A stretch of 64,000 nt of DNA, taken from positions 109,851,706-109,915,705 of the forward strand of contig NC_067283.1 of NCBI RefSeq assembly GCF_020740795.1, in the 5' to 3' direction. Positions 61,853 to 64,000 of the stretch are shown piece after piece. Positions within the stretch are counted from its first letter, which is position 1, and each line of letters opens with the position of its first letter. The position numbers and the translations under genes were made by a program. Source of the DNA: Apus apus. Taxonomy: Eukaryota; Chordata; Aves; Apodiformes; Apodidae. The notes under the pieces are model-generated. The model searched no databases and was not told the DNA's origin. It saw only the letters and a list, made by a program, of their open reading frames with translations.

Positions 61853-64000
61853 ACCTCTAGAACAAATAAAGAAGCCAGAGTTTCAGAGAAAAGAATGTCA
61901 TTACAGACTTCACCCAGAAAACTTTCAGTAAAATACCCTGGCCCAATCATTAAAGCCAACTGCTTTCCAGAAATGCATGGTCTCGTAGTTCCCTGGCCTT
62001 CATGAACTGGGATGAAATCTGTTATGACATCAGTTGATGAGGCAGAGAAATGTAACTACCACAGGTTTCACAGATGGTGACCTGGAGCTCTGCAATTAAG
62101 GGACTGCTCTAAAATCACGTATGAAGTTGGTCAAAAGGCAGTCTCTTAGGCAGTTAATGGCATTAGTCCTTTGTCACTTCTCTTTTTCTTTCTGGCTGCT
62201 CCAAGTCTCTCTCTCTCTCACACATATATTTTATCCCCTTCAGAAATTCTCCCTCGTCACCTTGAATCCAGTCATCTAAACCACCTTGCATCCATAGTTG
62301 CATCTCTCCCTTAAAAACTCCACTTATGCCAGTGTTTAGGGAATTGTCAGGCACTGGACCTCACAGACCAGAGAAGAGGAACCTATGTTGACACATCAGT
62401 GAGGTACAGTTAACAGCTCCCTGATTCTTGGATAAGATTTCAGTCTGTATGTCTGGTTATCAGTCTTCTCAAGCAGACAGCTGCGTGGCAATAAAGCAAT
62501 GGACACCTACCATGGAGAGACACACACATCCACTCTGGCTGCCTTACCTTCTGTTACTAGAAATAAGCTTATTTTCCCTCTCTTTAAGGGAGATTTAACT
62601 TATTTTTTACTTTGTGCAATAGCAAAAAAGGACAGGTTCTTCATTATCCTTACTTAGATCACCCATAGCTATAACTTTTCTTGAGAGAAAAAAAAGCCAC
62701 ACATCCTGGTGAAGTCATGTATGACTTGTCACATACAACACACAGTTGTTTTGGCATAGCTTTGTTTTTAAACGAGCAGGGGTAAGACGACAGAGATGCA
62801 GGCCCACATCTTTAAAGAGAAAGTTTTGTCAGGTTTTACTAATCCACCTCTTTCCAAGGGGCTTCCTGTAAAATTTTATCACTTATTGCCACCTATATAT
62901 ATGGACTGCTTGCAAGATGAACGCACAGATTTAGTAACACACAGATCAGACTGAAGGCAGAAGAATGGACAGAGTCCTCCTAGGATGCCAGCCATGGAAG
63001 AAGAGAGCTTGACCCTTGTGATACCTTAGCTTTATCCTGAGTATAATGCATATGGGATGGAATACTGTTGGTCAGTTTTGGGTCCTCTGTCCAGTTTGCT
63101 CTTCCCTGCAGCATGGTCACAGGTGTGAGTGACCCTTGTATGGCCTTTCATTCCTGGGACATAAGAAGTTTAGCAGAATCAAGCAGTGACCTTGTTTTTT
63201 ATAGAAGTATAGGTAAGAGCCTTTCTGCATACCACTCACATCATTACTTCTGCAGTAACTATGAACATCGAGAGTTACCAGTCCCAGGAGCAGACACTGT
63301 CTGAAAAATTTCAGAAAGTGCAGTCACTTAGAAGAGACTTAATCAAAAAGTAAAATTACTAAAGAGACAATTGGTTCTGTCCTAGCTCAAAATTAACACC
63401 AATGCAGAAAACTGATATTCTCTCTGCATTTTCACCCAAGGTGAAAATGAACTTTTAAGGAAACAAAACCTTCCCCAGTGTAGAGCTTTACTTCCGTATT
63501 TCAGACTCACATTTCCAAAATAATCCAAGTTTGGTTTCTGATCCCACAGAATCTAACAAGCAGTCAGCTACCTATTTATCTAATTTGAAGAAGCAAATGT
63601 AACCGAGAGACACAACTTCATAGGGTACGTATCTATTTCAGCATGACAGCCAGTAGTTCTGTAACACTAGTAGGTGCAGGAGCCCATGGGCTTCTGTCAA
63701 TGGCATGCCAATGTCATTGCACAAGAGGAGGAGAAAAGACCATCTTTCCAAGTGACCAGGACAGTAACTAACAAAGCTTTTCCTACAATTTGTCCATCAT
63801 ACATTTGTTTATTGTTTACGGTTTTAGTTATAAATTACAGGCTTCCTCAGAGTATGGATAATTAATCTTGTGAAAAACTACACCAGTTTTTTGTATTAAC
63901 AAGCCATTCACTGGTAACTGGGTAAATCTGCCTCAATAGGATAACTCTTGGGAACAAAGTTACACATGGTATCATGTTCGCAGAAATGGAGCCTCAGGGC

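Larger units (their letters stand above)
61535..64000 (-). other. AQP4: AQP4 last intron (partial)
   Basis: Sequence from the exon acceptor to the window end shows no preceding exon: I looked on the minus strand for the short exon carrying the second NPA box (SMNPARSFGP-like) and did not find it. The human intron at this position is about 5 kb, so an intron longer than 2.4 kb is expected. Apart from the CR1 at 61,571-61,852 and a short CT tract near 62,205, I see nothing recognisable. Confidence 0.8.

Noticed and set aside
61853..64000. Possible AQP4 penultimate exon
   Set aside because: I looked on the minus strand for sequence encoding the NPARS region and found none; the human last intron is also longer than the available sequence.

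Overview
The window is vertebrate nuclear DNA and almost certainly avian. Three things show this: repeated 3' ends of CR1 LINEs with their 8-bp terminal repeat (ATTCTATG), a solo LTR of a type common in birds, and one exon that reads clearly as the last coding exon of aquaporin-4 (AQP4). The mixture of CR1 subfamilies, one with a 326-codon uninterrupted reverse-transcriptase fragment, suggests a non-galliform bird (perhaps from a CR1-rich group such as Piciformes). That placement is a guess from repeat content, not proof.

Layout. Positions 1-11,400 are AT-rich intergenic DNA ending in large tetranucleotide microsatellites. 11,400-13,050 holds a very old antisense CR1/L3-type LINE, next to an antisense solo LTR (13,286-14,303) with a 5-bp target duplication. 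14,300-19,440 is intergenic with a MIR-like SINE. 19,440-25,680 is a cluster of four sense CR1 pieces, the last running into a pentanucleotide array. 25,700-61,000 is gene-poor. It holds an inverted pair of an unidentified ~210-bp repeat (30.9 and 32.8 kb), another old LINE fragment (37.5 kb), CR1 copies at 39.8, 44.0, 50.5 and 54.1 kb, and three long simple arrays: (TTCCC)22, (AGAGA)26 and (GATA)15. 56.8-61.2 kb may be the AQP4 3' untranslated region.

The only cellular gene I can support is AQP4 on the minus strand: its final exon (61,256-61,534), the splice acceptor, and at least 2.4 kb of the last intron up to the window end. The upstream exons lie beyond 64,000. In human, AQP4 lies between KCTD1 and CHST9; by that synteny the gene-poor left part would be the AQP4-KCTD1 interval, although no KCTD1 exon is visible.

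The most interesting signal is at the AQP4 stop codon. It is TGA followed by CTAG, the readthrough context known from mammalian AQP4, and the same frame continues for exactly 29 codons (counting the TGA) to a TAA. The bird sequence therefore appears to encode the extended isoform AQP4ex. A CR1 inserted only about 36 bp upstream of this exon confines the visible splice signals to a very short intronic stretch.
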